Below, in pieces: positions 33,386 to 43,084 of a DNA stretch of 64,000 nt. Made by a program: the position numbers and the translations under genes. The stretch's first letter is position 1. Each line of letters opens with the position of its first letter. Under the pieces are notes generated by a model that saw nothing but the letters and a program-made list of their open reading frames with translations, ran no database searches and was not told where the DNA came from. The stretch comes from Thermoguttaceae bacterium (GTDB lineage Bacteria > Planctomycetota > Planctomycetia > Pirellulales > Thermoguttaceae), in the NCBI GenBank assembly GCA_029975295.1, contig JARKPK010000005.1, positions 33,795-97,794 of the forward strand. The letters are read 5' to 3'.

Positions 33386-35449
33386 CTAACGCCGACTTGT
33401 GCGTCCGGATTTGCCCGCATTCCAAAAGCGGCGCAAACCCTGTCGCACCTGACGCGAAACATTGCGATCGGAGCAATTCTCTTCTCCTGCACGTCGCTCC
33501 TGTTCCTCGCCGAACGCCAACACGTCGAACATTTTCAGAATCCCATCCGGTAAGAACCGGGTGCGCTGACCGTAGCTATGCGGGTCGGCGCCGGTCCGAA
33601 AATGGTAGCGCAACGGGCAGCAGACGTGCAACTGATTCTTCGCTCGCGTCAGCGCGACATAAAACAGCCGCAGCTCTTCTTCGATCTCTTCTTCATTGCG
33701 GGTTGCCATGTCCGCGGGAATATTCCCGTCGGCCGCGTGGATCACCAACACCGTATCCCATTCCAATCCCTTGGCCGAGTGAATGGTGCTGAGCACAAGG
33801 TATTCCTCGTCGAGATGCGGCCGGCTTGCCGGTTCTTGCGTGGCCGTCGGCGGATCGAGCGCCAGATCGACAAGCATCCGTTGCCGATTGCCATACTGGC
33901 CGGCAACGACCTCCATTTGCTCCAGATCCTTCTTTCGGGCCATCGGATTGTCGTATAACAAGTCGACCAGCGGCGCATAGTACTCGCGCGTAGCATGCAC
34001 TTGAACAGGCAGCGGATCTTTTCCGAGCGTGAGCCGCCGCATCAGGTCCACCAAGTCCGACCACCACGACCGCGTCGCCGGCGCGGGCCGATGCTTGCTC
34101 CACGCCGAAAAACCGCCGCCCGAGTCGAGCATCGCCAGCAGTTTGCGAGCCTGGACAGGCCCCACCCCGGGCAGCAGCGTCAGCATTCTCATGCCCGCAG
34201 CAAGATCGCGAGGGTTCTCGGCCAACCGCAGGAAAGCCAGCAAGTCCTTGATATGGGCCATTTCCACGAATCGCAATCCGCCATATTTCCGAAACGGAAT
34301 GTTTCGTCGAGCGAGTTCAGCTTCCAGAACCAAACTGTGATGCGAGGCCCGAAACAGCACAGCTTGTTGGCGCAGCTCGACGCCCGCTTCGCGCCGCTCA
34401 AGGATCGTTTCTACAACATAGTTCGATTGGCCGTGCTCGTCGGCGCATGCGACGAACCGCGGGCGGCAACCCTCGGTGCGATGCGACCACAGCTCCTTGC
34501 GATACCGGCGCGCCGCCTGGGCAATCACCGCATTGGCTGCCGAAAGAATCGCCTGCGAGCTGCGGTAGTTCTGTTCGAGTGCGACGATCGTTGTGTTCGG
34601 GTATCGCTTCGGAAAGTCGAAGATGTTCTCCACCGTGGCGGCGCGGAAGCGGTAAATCGATTGCGCGTCGTCTCCCACCACGGTCAACCCGCGTCCGTCG
34701 GGCGAAAGCTGATAAATGATCTCGGCCTGTAGAAGGTTCGTGTCTTGGTATTCATCGACCAGCACGCAATCGAACAATCCGCGAATCCGGCCGCCCACTT
34801 CCTGATCCTTCAGCGCGGCGTTCCAGTACAACAGGAGATCGTCGTAATCGAGCGCGTTGCTCTCCTGCTTGCGTCGTACATAAAGATCGAACAACTCGGC
34901 CAACTGTTCTTCCCAATCGACACACCAGGGGTAGTCGTTGGCAAGCACGTCGCCCAATTGCATGCGGGCGTTGACGCACCGGCTGTAGATCGCCAAACAG
35001 GCGCCCTTCCGCGGAAAACGGGTGTGCTTTTGGCGCCCGACGATTTCAGTCCGCACCAAATTCATCAAGTCCTCGGCGTCGCCCTGATCGAGGATCGTAA
35101 AATCCTGCGGCAGCTCGATGCGACGACCGAACTGCCGCAACAACCGATTGGCCGTTGCGTGGAATGTGCCGCCCCAAACACGGCTGGCGGCGTTCTTCGT
35201 GTCGCCCAAACGTGCAATCAGCGCACCGGCTCGCTGCACCATCTCGGCAGCCGCGCGCCGAGTGAACGTGAGCAAGAGTATTCGCGACGGATCGATGCCT
35301 TGGGCAATAAGCCACGCCACTCGATGCACCAATGTGGCCGTTTTGCCCGTTCCGGCCCCGGCCACGATCAGCAGGGGCTCCATGCCGTGACTCACCGCCG
35401 CCCTCTGCGCAGGATTGAGTTGGTCCATCAACGATTCCAGGCCTTCCAT
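33386..35449 (-). CDS. uvrD: UvrD/Rep-type superfamily 1 DNA helicase
   Basis: The 687-residue 3'-5' helicase has the Q-motif start LNPAQRAAV, Walker A AGAGTGKTAT, LLLTFTRRAA (Ia), DEYQDTN (II), VVGDDAQSIYRFRAA (III), EQNYRSS (IV), STIHSAKGLEWD (V) and LFYVALTRAK (VI). It lacks the long C-terminal tail of PcrA/UvrD, so exact subgroup (Rep, UvrD, PcrA) is uncertain. Roles are repair and removal of replication blocks. GGAGGAGG lies just before the ATG. It begins 38 bases behind an ECF sigma factor gene on the same strand, an unusual partner. Confidence 0.93.
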   Translation of the reverse strand: MEGLESLMDQLNPAQRAAVSHGMEPLLIVAGAGTGKTATLVHRVAWLIAQGIDPSRILLLTFTRRAAAEMVQRAGALIARLGDTKNAASRVWGGTFHATANRLLRQFGRRIELPQDFTILDQGDAEDLMNLVRTEIVGRQKHTRFPRKGACLAIYSRCVNARMQLGDVLANDYPWCVDWEEQLAELFDLYVRRKQESNALDYDDLLLYWNAALKDQEVGGRIRGLFDCVLVDEYQDTNLLQAEIIYQLSPDGRGLTVVGDDAQSIYRFRAATVENIFDFPKRYPNTTIVALEQNYRSSQAILSAANAVIAQAARRYRKELWSHRTEGCRPRFVACADEHGQSNYVVETILERREAGVELRQQAVLFRASHHSLVLEAELARRNIPFRKYGGLRFVEMAHIKDLLAFLRLAENPRDLAAGMRMLTLLPGVGPVQARKLLAMLDSGGGFSAWSKHRPAPATRSWWSDLVDLMRRLTLGKDPLPVQVHATREYYAPLVDLLYDNPMARKKDLEQMEVVAGQYGNRQRMLVDLALDPPTATQEPASRPHLDEEYLVLSTIHSAKGLEWDTVLVIHAADGNIPADMATRNEEEIEEELRLFYVALTRAKNQLHVCCPLRYHFRTGADPHSYGQRTRFLPDGILKMFDVLAFGEEQERRAGEENCSDRNVSRQVRQGLRRFWNAGKSGRTSRR

Positions 35450-35487
35450 CTCCCTCCTCCAGCAAGCGGCTCCTTCAGGACAACGCG

Positions 35488-36135
35488 CTACATGTCGTCA
35501 TGGGCGTGCGGATCGACGCGTTTCTCCTCGTCGCCGAACAGATGAGTCAGCCTCTCGCGCAGCATCAATCTCGCTCGCAACAATCGCACCTTGACGTTGG
35601 CCTCGGAAATGCCCAAGGCGTCGGCCGTCTCGGCGGTAGATAGCCCCTCGACATCGCGGAGTACAAACACCACTCGATACTTCTCACCCAACTCGGCCAA
35701 AGCGTCTTGCAAAGCCTGCTGGGTTTCGCGACGGGCCGCCAGTTGATCGGGGGTCTCCCGCCAGGCGGCAATGAACTGCGGATGAGGCAACGGGGCGTCA
35801 TCGTCGTCATCGGAGCGCGAATGCTCACCGCCTAGCGGCTGCTCGTTTCGCCGCGCGCGTTTGCGCAAGATCAACAACGCGTGATTCGTCGCAATTCGCA
35901 CCAGCCAAGTCGAGAACTTCGCGTCCGACCGAAACCCCTTGAGGTGCTCGATCACGCTGAGAAAGGTTTGCTGCACAACCTCCTCGGCGTCGTGAACTTG
36001 TCCGACAATCCGCAGCGCCAAGGAATAGACGTGCTGCTCGTGCCGCCCTACAAGCTGCTCGAAGGCCGCGTAGTCGCCCGACTGGGCCTGACGCACCAAT
36101 TCGCTGTCGGGATCGATAATTTCAGTGCCGCTCAT
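35488..36135 (-). CDS. ECF-type RNA polymerase sigma factor
   Basis: The 215-residue protein has sigma region 2 (FEQLVGRHEQHVYSLALRIV, DAEEVVQQTFLSVIEHL, FSTWLVRIATNHALLILRKR) and region 4 (LGEKYRVVFVLRDVEGLST, AETADALGISEANVKVRLLR). An Asp/Ser-rich linker joins them and the C-terminus is short and His/Asp-rich (VDPHAHDDM). No zinc-finger anti-sigma gene follows; instead a uvrD-type helicase gene starts 38 bases downstream. The ribosome site is weak. Either the anti-sigma is elsewhere or regulation is by another route. Confidence 0.93.
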   Translation of the reverse strand: MSGTEIIDPDSELVRQAQSGDYAAFEQLVGRHEQHVYSLALRIVGQVHDAEEVVQQTFLSVIEHLKGFRSDAKFSTWLVRIATNHALLILRKRARRNEQPLGGEHSRSDDDDDAPLPHPQFIAAWRETPDQLAARRETQQALQDALAELGEKYRVVFVLRDVEGLSTAETADALGISEANVKVRLLRARLMLRERLTHLFGDEEKRVDPHAHDDM

Positions 36136-36887
36136 TGCGCTGCCGAAATCCGAAAGTGAATCCGTACGCGATCGCTCGATCGCCCGCCGTTGCCGCCGCA
36201 GGCCTGCCGCTCCGGCGTTCTCATCTTGCTCGAATTGTCCGCCGTCTCAGCCCAGTCCGGTCGTCTCCAGCCGCAAGACGACCGACTGCCCCAAGCCCGG
36301 TCGGCGGAACGCGTGGCCGACCCCGCGGCGCCGCTTTGTCCTCGGGCACCAGCCCGGCAACGGCCAAATTGGCCATTCAATTTCCTCAAACAACGCTCAC
36401 CGACGTAACCTACAATTCCTCGATGGGCGTCACAAAGCGTTTGCCGGTGCCTCCCCACACACCACCTCCGCGACGTGGCGGACGGCGGTTTTGCCAAGGC
36501 TGGCCGCAAGGTCTTAACCTCGCCGATGGGCCGTCGTCATCGGCGAACCAGTGCGCTAATCCCTACAGATTGTTCAAACGATCCGGCGGATTGCGGCATT
36601 GTACGCTGTCGTGGCCGATGGCAACACGGCTGGCAGGAAAATCGCTGCCACCGCCAGCGCAGCCGGGTAGCTTGCCGCTTACGGCATCGCCCGATAAACT
36701 TGGTATTTTGTTTATTCGCTACGATCGCTCCCGGCAGCACACACAGCCGGACCGGCGCATTCTCTGTATACATCGCTCTTTTCCCAAGACTCAATGTCTT
36801 CGCTGTTTTTTTCGATAGACCATCGTGTAGCACCATAGACTGCCGCAACCGGGTCGAGTGTCTTTCGCACTCTGAGGAGTTTCCCAC
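36136..36887. other. Divergent intergenic region, no gene recognised
   Basis: 752 bases between the sigma factor and the acyl-CoA synthetase fusion gene. The longest open frames lack ribosome sites and protein-like composition. The right part (about 36700-36860) is AT-richer than its surroundings (TTGGTATTTTGTTTATTC), as expected of promoters, but no clear -35/-10 pair stands out. Confidence 0.45.
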
Positions 36888-39575
36888 GTGAGTATCCTGA
36901 ATCTCGATAAAATCTTTGCCCCACAACGGGTTGCGGTTATCGGCGCGAGCGACAGCCCGACAAGCGTTGGATATACCGTTTTGCGAAATCTGGTCGGCTC
37001 TGGTTTTCGCGGGGTGGTTTATCCCGTGAATCCCAAGCGCGAGGCCGTTCAGGGAATTCACGCCTACAAAGACGTGCGGAGCCTTCCTCACGCCCCCGAT
37101 TTGGCCGTGATTTGCACGCCGTCGACCACCGTTCCGGCATTGGTCCGCGAAATTGGCGAAGTGGGCACGCGAGGGCTGGTGATCATCTCCGCCGGGTTCA
37201 GAGAGGTGGGGCCCGAAGGAAAGAAACTCGAAGAACAAGTGCGCGAGGAGCAGCGCAAATTCAAGGGAATGCGGATCATCGGCCCGAATTGCTTGGGCCT
37301 GATCGTCCCGGGCATCAATCTGAATGTCAGCTTCGCCGCCGCCACGCCAGCCAAAGGGCATGTCGGGTTCATTTCGCAATCGGGCGCGTTGTGCACCTCG
37401 GTTCTCGATTGGGCCCTCGATCAGGGTGTTGGGTTCTCCTATTTCGTCTCGGTCGGAAACATGCTCGATGTGAGCATGGGCGACTTGATCGACTACATGG
37501 GCTCACAGACCGAGACGCAATCGATCATTCTCTACATCGAGTCGATCAGCGAGGCCCGCGAATTCATGTCGGCGGCCCGCGCGTTCTCCCGCACCAAGCC
37601 CATCGTGGCGTACAAGGCCGGTCGATTCGCCGAGTCGGCCGCGGCCGCCGCTTCGCACACCGGCGCCATGGCCGGCGTTGATGCCGTTTACGAAGCCGCG
37701 TTTCAACGGGCAGGCATCGAGCGGATATTCCAGATTGAAGACATGTTCGATTGCGCTGAGCTCTTGGCTCGGCAGCAAACGCCCAAAGGCGATCGTTTGG
37801 CAATCATCACCAACGCCGGCGGGCCGGGCGTGATGACCACCGACGCGTTGATCGACCGCGACGGCAAGCTAGCGAAGCTTTCGCCAGAAACCATGGAGGT
37901 GCTCAATTCGTTCTTGCCCGCGGCATGGTCGCATAACAATCCGGTCGATGTCTTGGGCGATGCCCCTCCGGAACGGTTCGCCAAGGCTGTTGAGGTGGTG
38001 CTGAAAGACCGCGAAGTCGATGCGGTGCTGGTGATCCTCACGCCGCAAGCGATGACGGATCCGACGGGAACGGCCCGCGCCGTCGCCGATGCGGTGAAAG
38101 ACGCCAAGAAGCCGGTGCTCACCGCATGGATGGGCGGCCGAGTGGTAAACGAGGGCGTTCAAGTGCTCAGCAGCCGCGGAATTCCGGCCTATTCCACACC
38201 AGAGCAGGCGGTGCGAGCGTTCATGCATTTGGTTTCTTATGCAAGGAACCTGCAAATCCTGCACGAAACCCCGCGCGACATTCCGATGGAGTTCTCGCTC
38301 GATCGCCAGCGATTGCGGGGAATGTTCAAAACGATTCTTACCGAGGGCGACGAAATCCTTTCGGAGAACGTATCGAAGGCGTTTCTCGAAGCATACGAAA
38401 TTCCGGTCACCAAGCCGCAGGCCGCCCGCACCGCCGACGAAGCGGTTGAGGTGGCCCACCATATCGGCTATCCGGTGGTCATGAAGATTCACTCGCCGCA
38501 AATCACCCACAAGACTGACGTGGGCGGCGTAGCCCTCAATCTGACTTCCGACGACGACATTCGCCGCGCCTTTGAACGAATGACGACTCGCGCCGCCCAG
38601 AAACGGCCCGACGCCGAGATCCGCGGTGTTACCATCCAGAAGATGGTCACCTATCCGAACAGCTACGAGTTGATTATGGGGCTGAAGAAAGATCCCGTGT
38701 TCGGCTCGGTGATTATGGTGGGCATGGGCGGTGTGGCGGCCGAGTTGTTCCAAGACCGCGCGCTGGGAATGCCCCCGTTGAACGAATCGCTGGCTCGACG
38801 GATGCTCGAGTCGCTCAAGAGCTGGCCGTTGCTGCAAGGCTACCGCGGCAAGCCCGGGGCCAATATCGATCGGTTGATCGAGATCATCATGCGGTTTTCT
38901 TATTTGGTAGCCGACTACCCCGAGATCAAAGAACTGGACATCAACCCGCTGTTGGTCACGCCCGAGGACGTCATCGCCCTCGACGCCCGCGTGGTGATCG
39001 ACCGCGACTTGGTGGTCCGGTCGGTGCGGCCCTACGCGCACTTGGCCATTCGTCCCTATCCCGAAGAGTTCGTCGCCGAGCGGCAGATGAAGGACGGCAC
39101 CCCGGTGATCCTCCGGCCGATCAAGCCGGAAGACGAGCCGATGTGGCACGAATTGCTGGCCAACTGCTCAACGCAGTCGATCTGGTTCCGCTTCAGCTAC
39201 CTGTTCAAACAAACGACTCACGAAATGGCCTCGCGATACTGCTTTATCGATTACGATCGCGAATTGGGCATCGTGGCCGAAGTGGAGGAACAGGGCCAGC
39301 GGAAGCTCATCGGCGTCGGACGCCTCGTGGCCGACATGAATCATGAAGCCGCCGAGTATGCGGTGATCGTCATCGATCGTTGGCACGGGCACGGATTGGG
39401 CGGCCTGCTGACCGACTACTGCCTGGAAGTCGCCAAGAAGTGGGGCGTGCGCAAGGTCGTCGCCGAAGTTTCGAAGGACAACGCACGCATGTTGTCCACT
39501 TTCCGCGGCCGAGGCTTTGAGTTCAACGAACAGGAACAAGACGTCGTCATCGTCAGCAAAGCGGTTGACGGCTAA
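36888..39575 (+). CDS. ADP-forming acyl-CoA synthetase fused to GNAT acetyltransferase (PatZ-like)
   Basis: The 895-residue protein has a CoA-binding Rossmann domain (VAVIGASDSPTSVGY), a succinyl-CoA-ligase-like domain with SHTGAMAG where His257 is the likely phospho-His, and an ATP-grasp domain from about 490 (YPVVMKIHSPQITHKTDVGG). A C-terminal GNAT domain from about 740 follows (LRPIKPEDEPMWHEL; acetyl-CoA loop RWHGHGLGG). E. coli PatZ, a protein lysine acetyltransferase, has the same order and length. ACD enzymes make ATP from acetyl-CoA, ADP and Pi. Because the phospho-His is retained, both activities may exist. GTG start at 36888 has GAGGAG at good spacing. No neighbour suggests a substrate. 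Confidence 0.9.
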   Translation: MSILNLDKIFAPQRVAVIGASDSPTSVGYTVLRNLVGSGFRGVVYPVNPKREAVQGIHAYKDVRSLPHAPDLAVICTPSTTVPALVREIGEVGTRGLVIISAGFREVGPEGKKLEEQVREEQRKFKGMRIIGPNCLGLIVPGINLNVSFAAATPAKGHVGFISQSGALCTSVLDWALDQGVGFSYFVSVGNMLDVSMGDLIDYMGSQTETQSIILYIESISEAREFMSAARAFSRTKPIVAYKAGRFAESAAAAASHTGAMAGVDAVYEAAFQRAGIERIFQIEDMFDCAELLARQQTPKGDRLAIITNAGGPGVMTTDALIDRDGKLAKLSPETMEVLNSFLPAAWSHNNPVDVLGDAPPERFAKAVEVVLKDREVDAVLVILTPQAMTDPTGTARAVADAVKDAKKPVLTAWMGGRVVNEGVQVLSSRGIPAYSTPEQAVRAFMHLVSYARNLQILHETPRDIPMEFSLDRQRLRGMFKTILTEGDEILSENVSKAFLEAYEIPVTKPQAARTADEAVEVAHHIGYPVVMKIHSPQITHKTDVGGVALNLTSDDDIRRAFERMTTRAAQKRPDAEIRGVTIQKMVTYPNSYELIMGLKKDPVFGSVIMVGMGGVAAELFQDRALGMPPLNESLARRMLESLKSWPLLQGYRGKPGANIDRLIEIIMRFSYLVADYPEIKELDINPLLVTPEDVIALDARVVIDRDLVVRSVRPYAHLAIRPYPEEFVAERQMKDGTPVILRPIKPEDEPMWHELLANCSTQSIWFRFSYLFKQTTHEMASRYCFIDYDRELGIVAEVEEQGQRKLIGVGRLVADMNHEAAEYAVIVIDRWHGHGLGGLLTDYCLEVAKKWGVRKVVAEVSKDNARMLSTFRGRGFEFNEQEQDVVIVSKAVDG

Positions 39576-40069
39576 CGATCGTCAGCCAAGCGATGCCACT
39601 TCGGAATCCAGGGCAGAAGGCAGACGGCGGCCTCCGGTTGGCCGACCTCGGCGCGTTATCGCCCTGACAATCAACGAACGGTTGGCTGATCGCATCAAAC
39701 CGGCCGCGTCGCCCGAGGTGCAACGGCAAGGCCTTCGCGGCCCAGTCGAACGCCCCGTTCTAACCAACTGCTGCTCCCCGGCTTCGTTGCGGCCTGTGGT
39801 CGGCCATCATCTGCTCGTCGCGATCGTTCGGCAGCCAGCCGCGATCCGAGAGCGGCTGCGTCCATCCGGCGCATTCTTCTGCTGTAGTTCCTCTCCGTTC
39901 CGCCGAACAACTCTTTGAGGCGAGAAAGAACGGCATTTGTAGCGGGAAGAAACCGCAGCGGGGTTGATCACCTCCGGCCGCTGCTTGCCGCTCTTCGTTG
40001 CCGCCCCTATTATGGTGGCGTCCGACCTTCAGCAAGTTCGTTGTCCCGTTCCGCCGCGAAGCCCGGTCC
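39576..40069. other. Intergenic stretch, nothing recognised
   Basis: 494 bases between the acyl-CoA synthetase fusion and an unknown gene. No frame here looks coding, and no clear repeat or hairpin with a T tract was seen. Confidence 0.45.
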
Positions 40070-40744
40070 ATGCCACAGCACACTCCCCATGCCCGAATAA
40101 TCAGCGAGGCCGCCCGCAGCGCCCTCGGCCCGTTGGGCATGACCCAATGGGGGCGAACGCGCATGTGGGTCGACGATCAGCAATGGCGACTCGGGTTGGT
40201 CGAGTTCGAGGCCGATGGTCTGACTCGCGGGTGTTGCCTGATGGTCGGCGTCATGTGGCTCTGGTCCAGCCGGGACGAGTTTCGCTTCGACTTGGGAAGG
40301 CGGCTGGAGCGGTTCGTTTCCTTTCGCAACAAGAGCCAGTTCGAACGCGAGGCGCAACGGCTCGCCCATCGGGCGGCCGAAGCCATCGTCGAACAACGCG
40401 CCAAGTACTCGTCGGTTGTGAACGCATTGATGGCGACGACCGATGCGGTTTCTCGATCAACCGATATCGGAGCGCTGTTCGACGCCGCCGTCGCCGCCGG
40501 GCTTTGCGGACAGGTCGAAATGGCAGCGCAACTTTTCGCCAAAGCCGCAGAAGCGCCGCAGCACACATCACGGGATCGGGCCCTGGCGGCCGACGCACCG
40601 CTGTTGGCGAAAGACCTTGCCGATGCCGCGGTCTTCCGCCTAGCCGTCGAGCATCGAGTGATCGAATCGAGACGCCAGTTGCGGCTGCCTCCCCTGAACC
40701 TTTCGCTTGCGTTCACCAATTCCGAAGACGCCCCTGTCGGCTGA
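40070..40744 (+). CDS. Unknown protein, probably helical
   Basis: I do not recognise this 224-residue protein. The N-terminal half has segments such as TQWGRTRMWVDDQQWRLGLV and GCCLMVGVMWLWSS, which look like strands. The second half is mostly helical (EREAQRLAHRAAEAIVEQ, FDAAVAAGLCGQVEMAAQLF) and TPR-like. There is no signal peptide. The ATG at 40070 is chosen because the protein-like composition begins there; the frame extends to 39998 without conserved features, and no strong ribosome site is visible. The gene is isolated, with gaps of over 400 bases on both sides. Confidence 0.6.
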   Translation: MPQHTPHARIISEAARSALGPLGMTQWGRTRMWVDDQQWRLGLVEFEADGLTRGCCLMVGVMWLWSSRDEFRFDLGRRLERFVSFRNKSQFEREAQRLAHRAAEAIVEQRAKYSSVVNALMATTDAVSRSTDIGALFDAAVAAGLCGQVEMAAQLFAKAAEAPQHTSRDRALAADAPLLAKDLADAAVFRLAVEHRVIESRRQLRLPPLNLSLAFTNSEDAPVG

Positions 40745-41169
40745 TCTTCCCTTACGCCAAGGCGTCAACCGCCGCGTCGCATCGGCAAGTTGGGCGAGCG
40801 ACTCGCCAGCATCGGCGTCCAACCGCGGCAACGGTTTCTTCCGGACTCGCCGGCGAGCGTACGCGGCAACTGCCGCAATCGCGTCTGACCTTGAGCCTGA
40901 CAGCAAGCAATTCCATCGGCGATCGGTGACAACCGAAAACGGCGAGAACTCGTGGTTCGATGGTCCGCGCGCTTGCATCTGCCGTCTAAGATTGCAACAA
41001 TCTATTTGTCGCGCAAGGACAAACGATCCGTTTGTCGCTCTGAGTTGTGGTCATTCAAAGAGAACGCGCAACAATGGGAACGCGTTCGCCCGACTGAACC
41101 AGCCCGGTGTTAGTCGGCCGTGTTGCAGGCCGGTTCTAATCGCAATTGCTTGCTTTGGGGAGAACGGCG
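40745..41169. other. Upstream region of the flavoprotein gene
   Basis: 425 bases without a credible gene. It contains the inverted repeat at 41018-41036, listed separately, and is AT-richer near 40990-41060. Confidence 0.45.
41018..41036. promoter_or_regulatory. Inverted repeat, operator candidate
   Basis: GACAAAC-GATCC-GTTTGTC is a perfect 7-bp inverted repeat with a 5-base centre, about 130 bases before the Tat-exported flavoprotein gene. A third half-site TTTGTCGC lies just upstream (41006-41013). This pattern fits a dimeric regulator. Confidence 0.4.
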
Positions 41170-41904
41170 ATGGACAACTGCGAATTGACGCGAAGAGGAT
41201 TCTTGGGACACACGGCTCCGTGGGCCGCCTCGGCGGGAGCATTGGCGGCGGGCCTGGCAACAGCGGCCGAACCGAGCGGCACGGCGCCCACCACCGTCGG
41301 CATGAAGGTGCTCGGAATCAGTTGCAGCCCTCGCAAGGGAAAGACCACCTCGCAGGCCGTGGCCCACTGCCTCGACGCGATTCGGGCTGCGGCGCCTGCC
41401 ATCGAAACGGAATTGATTGATTTGGGCGGCAAGAACATCAACGGCTGCGTGGCGGCCGGAATCGACCTGCCCGAAGGTCAGCAAGACGATTTCCTGCCTT
41501 TGATCCCCCAGATCGATTCGCCAACGGTTCGCGGGATTGTCATCGGTTCACCCGTCTATTTCGGCAATATGAGCGGCTTGTGCAAGTCGCTGCTCGACCG
41601 ATTCTATGTTTTTCACAAAGAAAAGAAGTTGGCCGGCAAGGTGGCCGGCGCCATCGCCTGCGGCGGCGGACGCAATGGCGGTCAAGAGCTCACGCTCCGC
41701 AGCATTCACACCTCGTTGATGAGCCAGCAGATGATCGTCGTGGGCGACGCCCCGCCCACGTCGCATTGGGGCGGCACCGTATGGACCGGCGCGGGCGCCG
41801 AACTGGCGGCCGATGAGTTCGGCTTGAACACGGTGAAGAACCTCGGCAAACGAATCGCCGAGATCATCATGCTGCTGAGCCGGGCGGGTGGTCCGTCGGC
41901 GTAA
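41170..41904 (+). CDS. Tat-exported flavodoxin-like NAD(P)H-dependent FMN reductase
   Basis: The 244-residue protein opens with a twin-arginine signal ([20 protein letters not shown]). A flavodoxin-fold domain follows: [18 protein letters not shown] binds FMN phosphate, [20 protein letters not shown] is the second FMN loop, and [20 protein letters not shown] is typical of the iron-sulfur flavoprotein/NADPH-dependent FMN reductase family. No Cys cluster motif for Fe-S is present. GGGGAGA lies before the ATG at 41170. Export of such a redox protein is not the rule for this family. A [2Fe-2S] protein gene follows 20 bases downstream, suggesting a redox pair. Confidence 0.87.
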   Translation: MDNCELTRRGFLGHTAPWAASAGALAAGLATAAEPSGTAPTTVGMKVLGISCSPRKGKTTSQAVAHCLDAIRAAAPAIETELIDLGGKNINGCVAAGIDLPEGQQDDFLPLIPQIDSPTVRGIVIGSPVYFGNMSGLCKSLLDRFYVFHKEKKLAGKVAGAIACGGGRNGGQELTLRSIHTSLMSQQMIVVGDAPPTSHWGGTVWTGAGAELAADEFGLNTVKNLGKRIAEIIMLLSRAGGPSA

Positions 41905-41924
41905 ACGGGAAAACGGATAGGGCA

Positions 41925-42329
41925 ATGATGGACGAAACGGACGACATCTCCCCAGTTCTCGACCGCCAACGGGCCAAAGCGCAGGCGCTGAAATTGTCTC
42001 AGGCCACGCGTCATATCTTTCTATGCTGCGACCAGAGCAAGCCTAATTGCTCAACGCGCGAGCAATCTTTGGCGGCTTGGGAGTATTTGAAGAACCGATT
42101 GGAACAATTAGGGCTGACCGGGGCAGGGGGAGTGCTCCGCACGAAAGCCAATTGCTTGCGGATTTGCAGCGGCGGGCCCATCGCCGTCGTCTATCCCGAG
42201 GGGACATGGTACGCCCATTGCGATCCGCCCGTCCTGGAACGCATCATTCAAGAACACCTGATCGGCGGCCGAGAAGTGGAGCCCTACGTGATCCTGCGCC
42301 GGCCGCTCGGAAGCCAATTGCCGGAATGA
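41925..42329 (+). CDS. Thioredoxin-like [2Fe-2S] ferredoxin
   Basis: The 134-residue protein belongs to the thioredoxin-like ferredoxin family. Cys residues in [14 protein letters not shown] (C-x5-C type pair) and later in [20 protein letters not shown] make the four cluster ligands, and [18 protein letters not shown] closes the fold. It carries electrons in the cytoplasm and has no signal peptide, unlike its upstream neighbour, with which it is probably co-transcribed (20-base gap). Whether they interact is open, because one is exported. It is convergent with the DUF374 gene. Confidence 0.88.
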   Translation: MMDETDDISPVLDRQRAKAQALKLSQATRHIFLCCDQSKPNCSTREQSLAAWEYLKNRLEQLGLTGAGGVLRTKANCLRICSGGPIAVVYPEGTWYAHCDPPVLERIIQEHLIGGREVEPYVILRRPLGSQLPE

Positions 42330-42352
42330 GCCGGTTCGCCTGAGCGACCACA

Positions 42353-43084
42353 CTACCACGGTGGCGGCAAAGGAAGGGGCCGAGTCGCCCGGAACAGTCT
42401 TTGCTGATCGTTTCGGCGTCGTCCCGACTCGGCCCATTGTTCCGCGCCGGCCGTCAGGCGATTCAGCTCTTCTTCGACGCGACTTCGCCAAAGCTCGACT
42501 TCGTCGCGATCGATGTCGGGCGGTATGCAGATGTCGCCGCTAACGACCGCCCGTACCCGCGACCAGAGCCGCGGGATGGCGAACCGGTCCCATGCCCGTT
42601 GCACCCGCCACGGGCGGTCGCAGCCAAAGCCCATCGCCACCAGCGGCATTTGCAGCCGCGAGGCTAGATAAATGCAGCCGGGGGCCAGAACGCGCCGCGG
42701 CCCGCGCGGCCCATCGGGCGTGATCGTGAGGTGGCGAGTGCGTCCCGCGTCCAGCATCGCCCGAAGCGCCGCGACTCCGCCGCGATTGGTCGATCCGCGA
42801 ACAAACGAAAACCCCATATGGCCCGCCGCGTGCGAAAGCGCCTCGGCATCGCGATGCCGACTGAGCAGCAAGGAGATGTCGCAATGCCCGCGGAGGTAGA
42901 AGGGCAACAGAATGTATTCGTGCCAGAAAATGTAGATTCGCTTCCGGCAGCAGGCAGGGAAGATCGGATCGACCGAAGGATCGGCGTAGGCCACCTTGTA
43001 GTCAAGCGTCCGCATCCAGACCTGCACGACGGCAGCGCCCAGCAGGCCGCCCAAACGATGGAGCAGGGGATGATCGAGCTTCAT
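42353..43084 (-). CDS. DUF374 lysophospholipid acyltransferase-like protein
   Basis: The 243-residue protein belongs to the DUF374 branch of the glycerolipid acyltransferase fold. RIYIFWHEYILLPFYLRGH, SLLLSRHRDAEALSHAAGHM, VRGSTNRGGVAALRAML and LTITPDGPRGPRRVLAPG are the family signatures. It may transfer acyl groups to lipid A-like or phospholipid acceptors at the inner membrane. Start chosen at ATG 43084; a TTG at 43120 is possible, and neither has a strong ribosome site. The last 35 residues are rich in Arg, Glu and Pro and probably loose. Head-to-head regulation with dapF is unlikely, as both are minus strand. Confidence 0.88.
   Translation of the reverse strand: MKLDHPLLHRLGGLLGAAVVQVWMRTLDYKVAYADPSVDPIFPACCRKRIYIFWHEYILLPFYLRGHCDISLLLSRHRDAEALSHAAGHMGFSFVRGSTNRGGVAALRAMLDAGRTRHLTITPDGPRGPRRVLAPGCIYLASRLQMPLVAMGFGCDRPWRVQRAWDRFAIPRLWSRVRAVVSGDICIPPDIDRDEVELWRSRVEEELNRLTAGAEQWAESGRRRNDQQRLFRATRPLPLPPPW

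Noticed and set aside
36135..36818. A 227-codon plus-strand frame in the gap before the acyl-CoA synthetase fusion
   Set aside because: No ribosome site, no recognisable pattern, Arg/Pro/Ser-rich and shifting composition; it starts inside the sigma factor's own start region.
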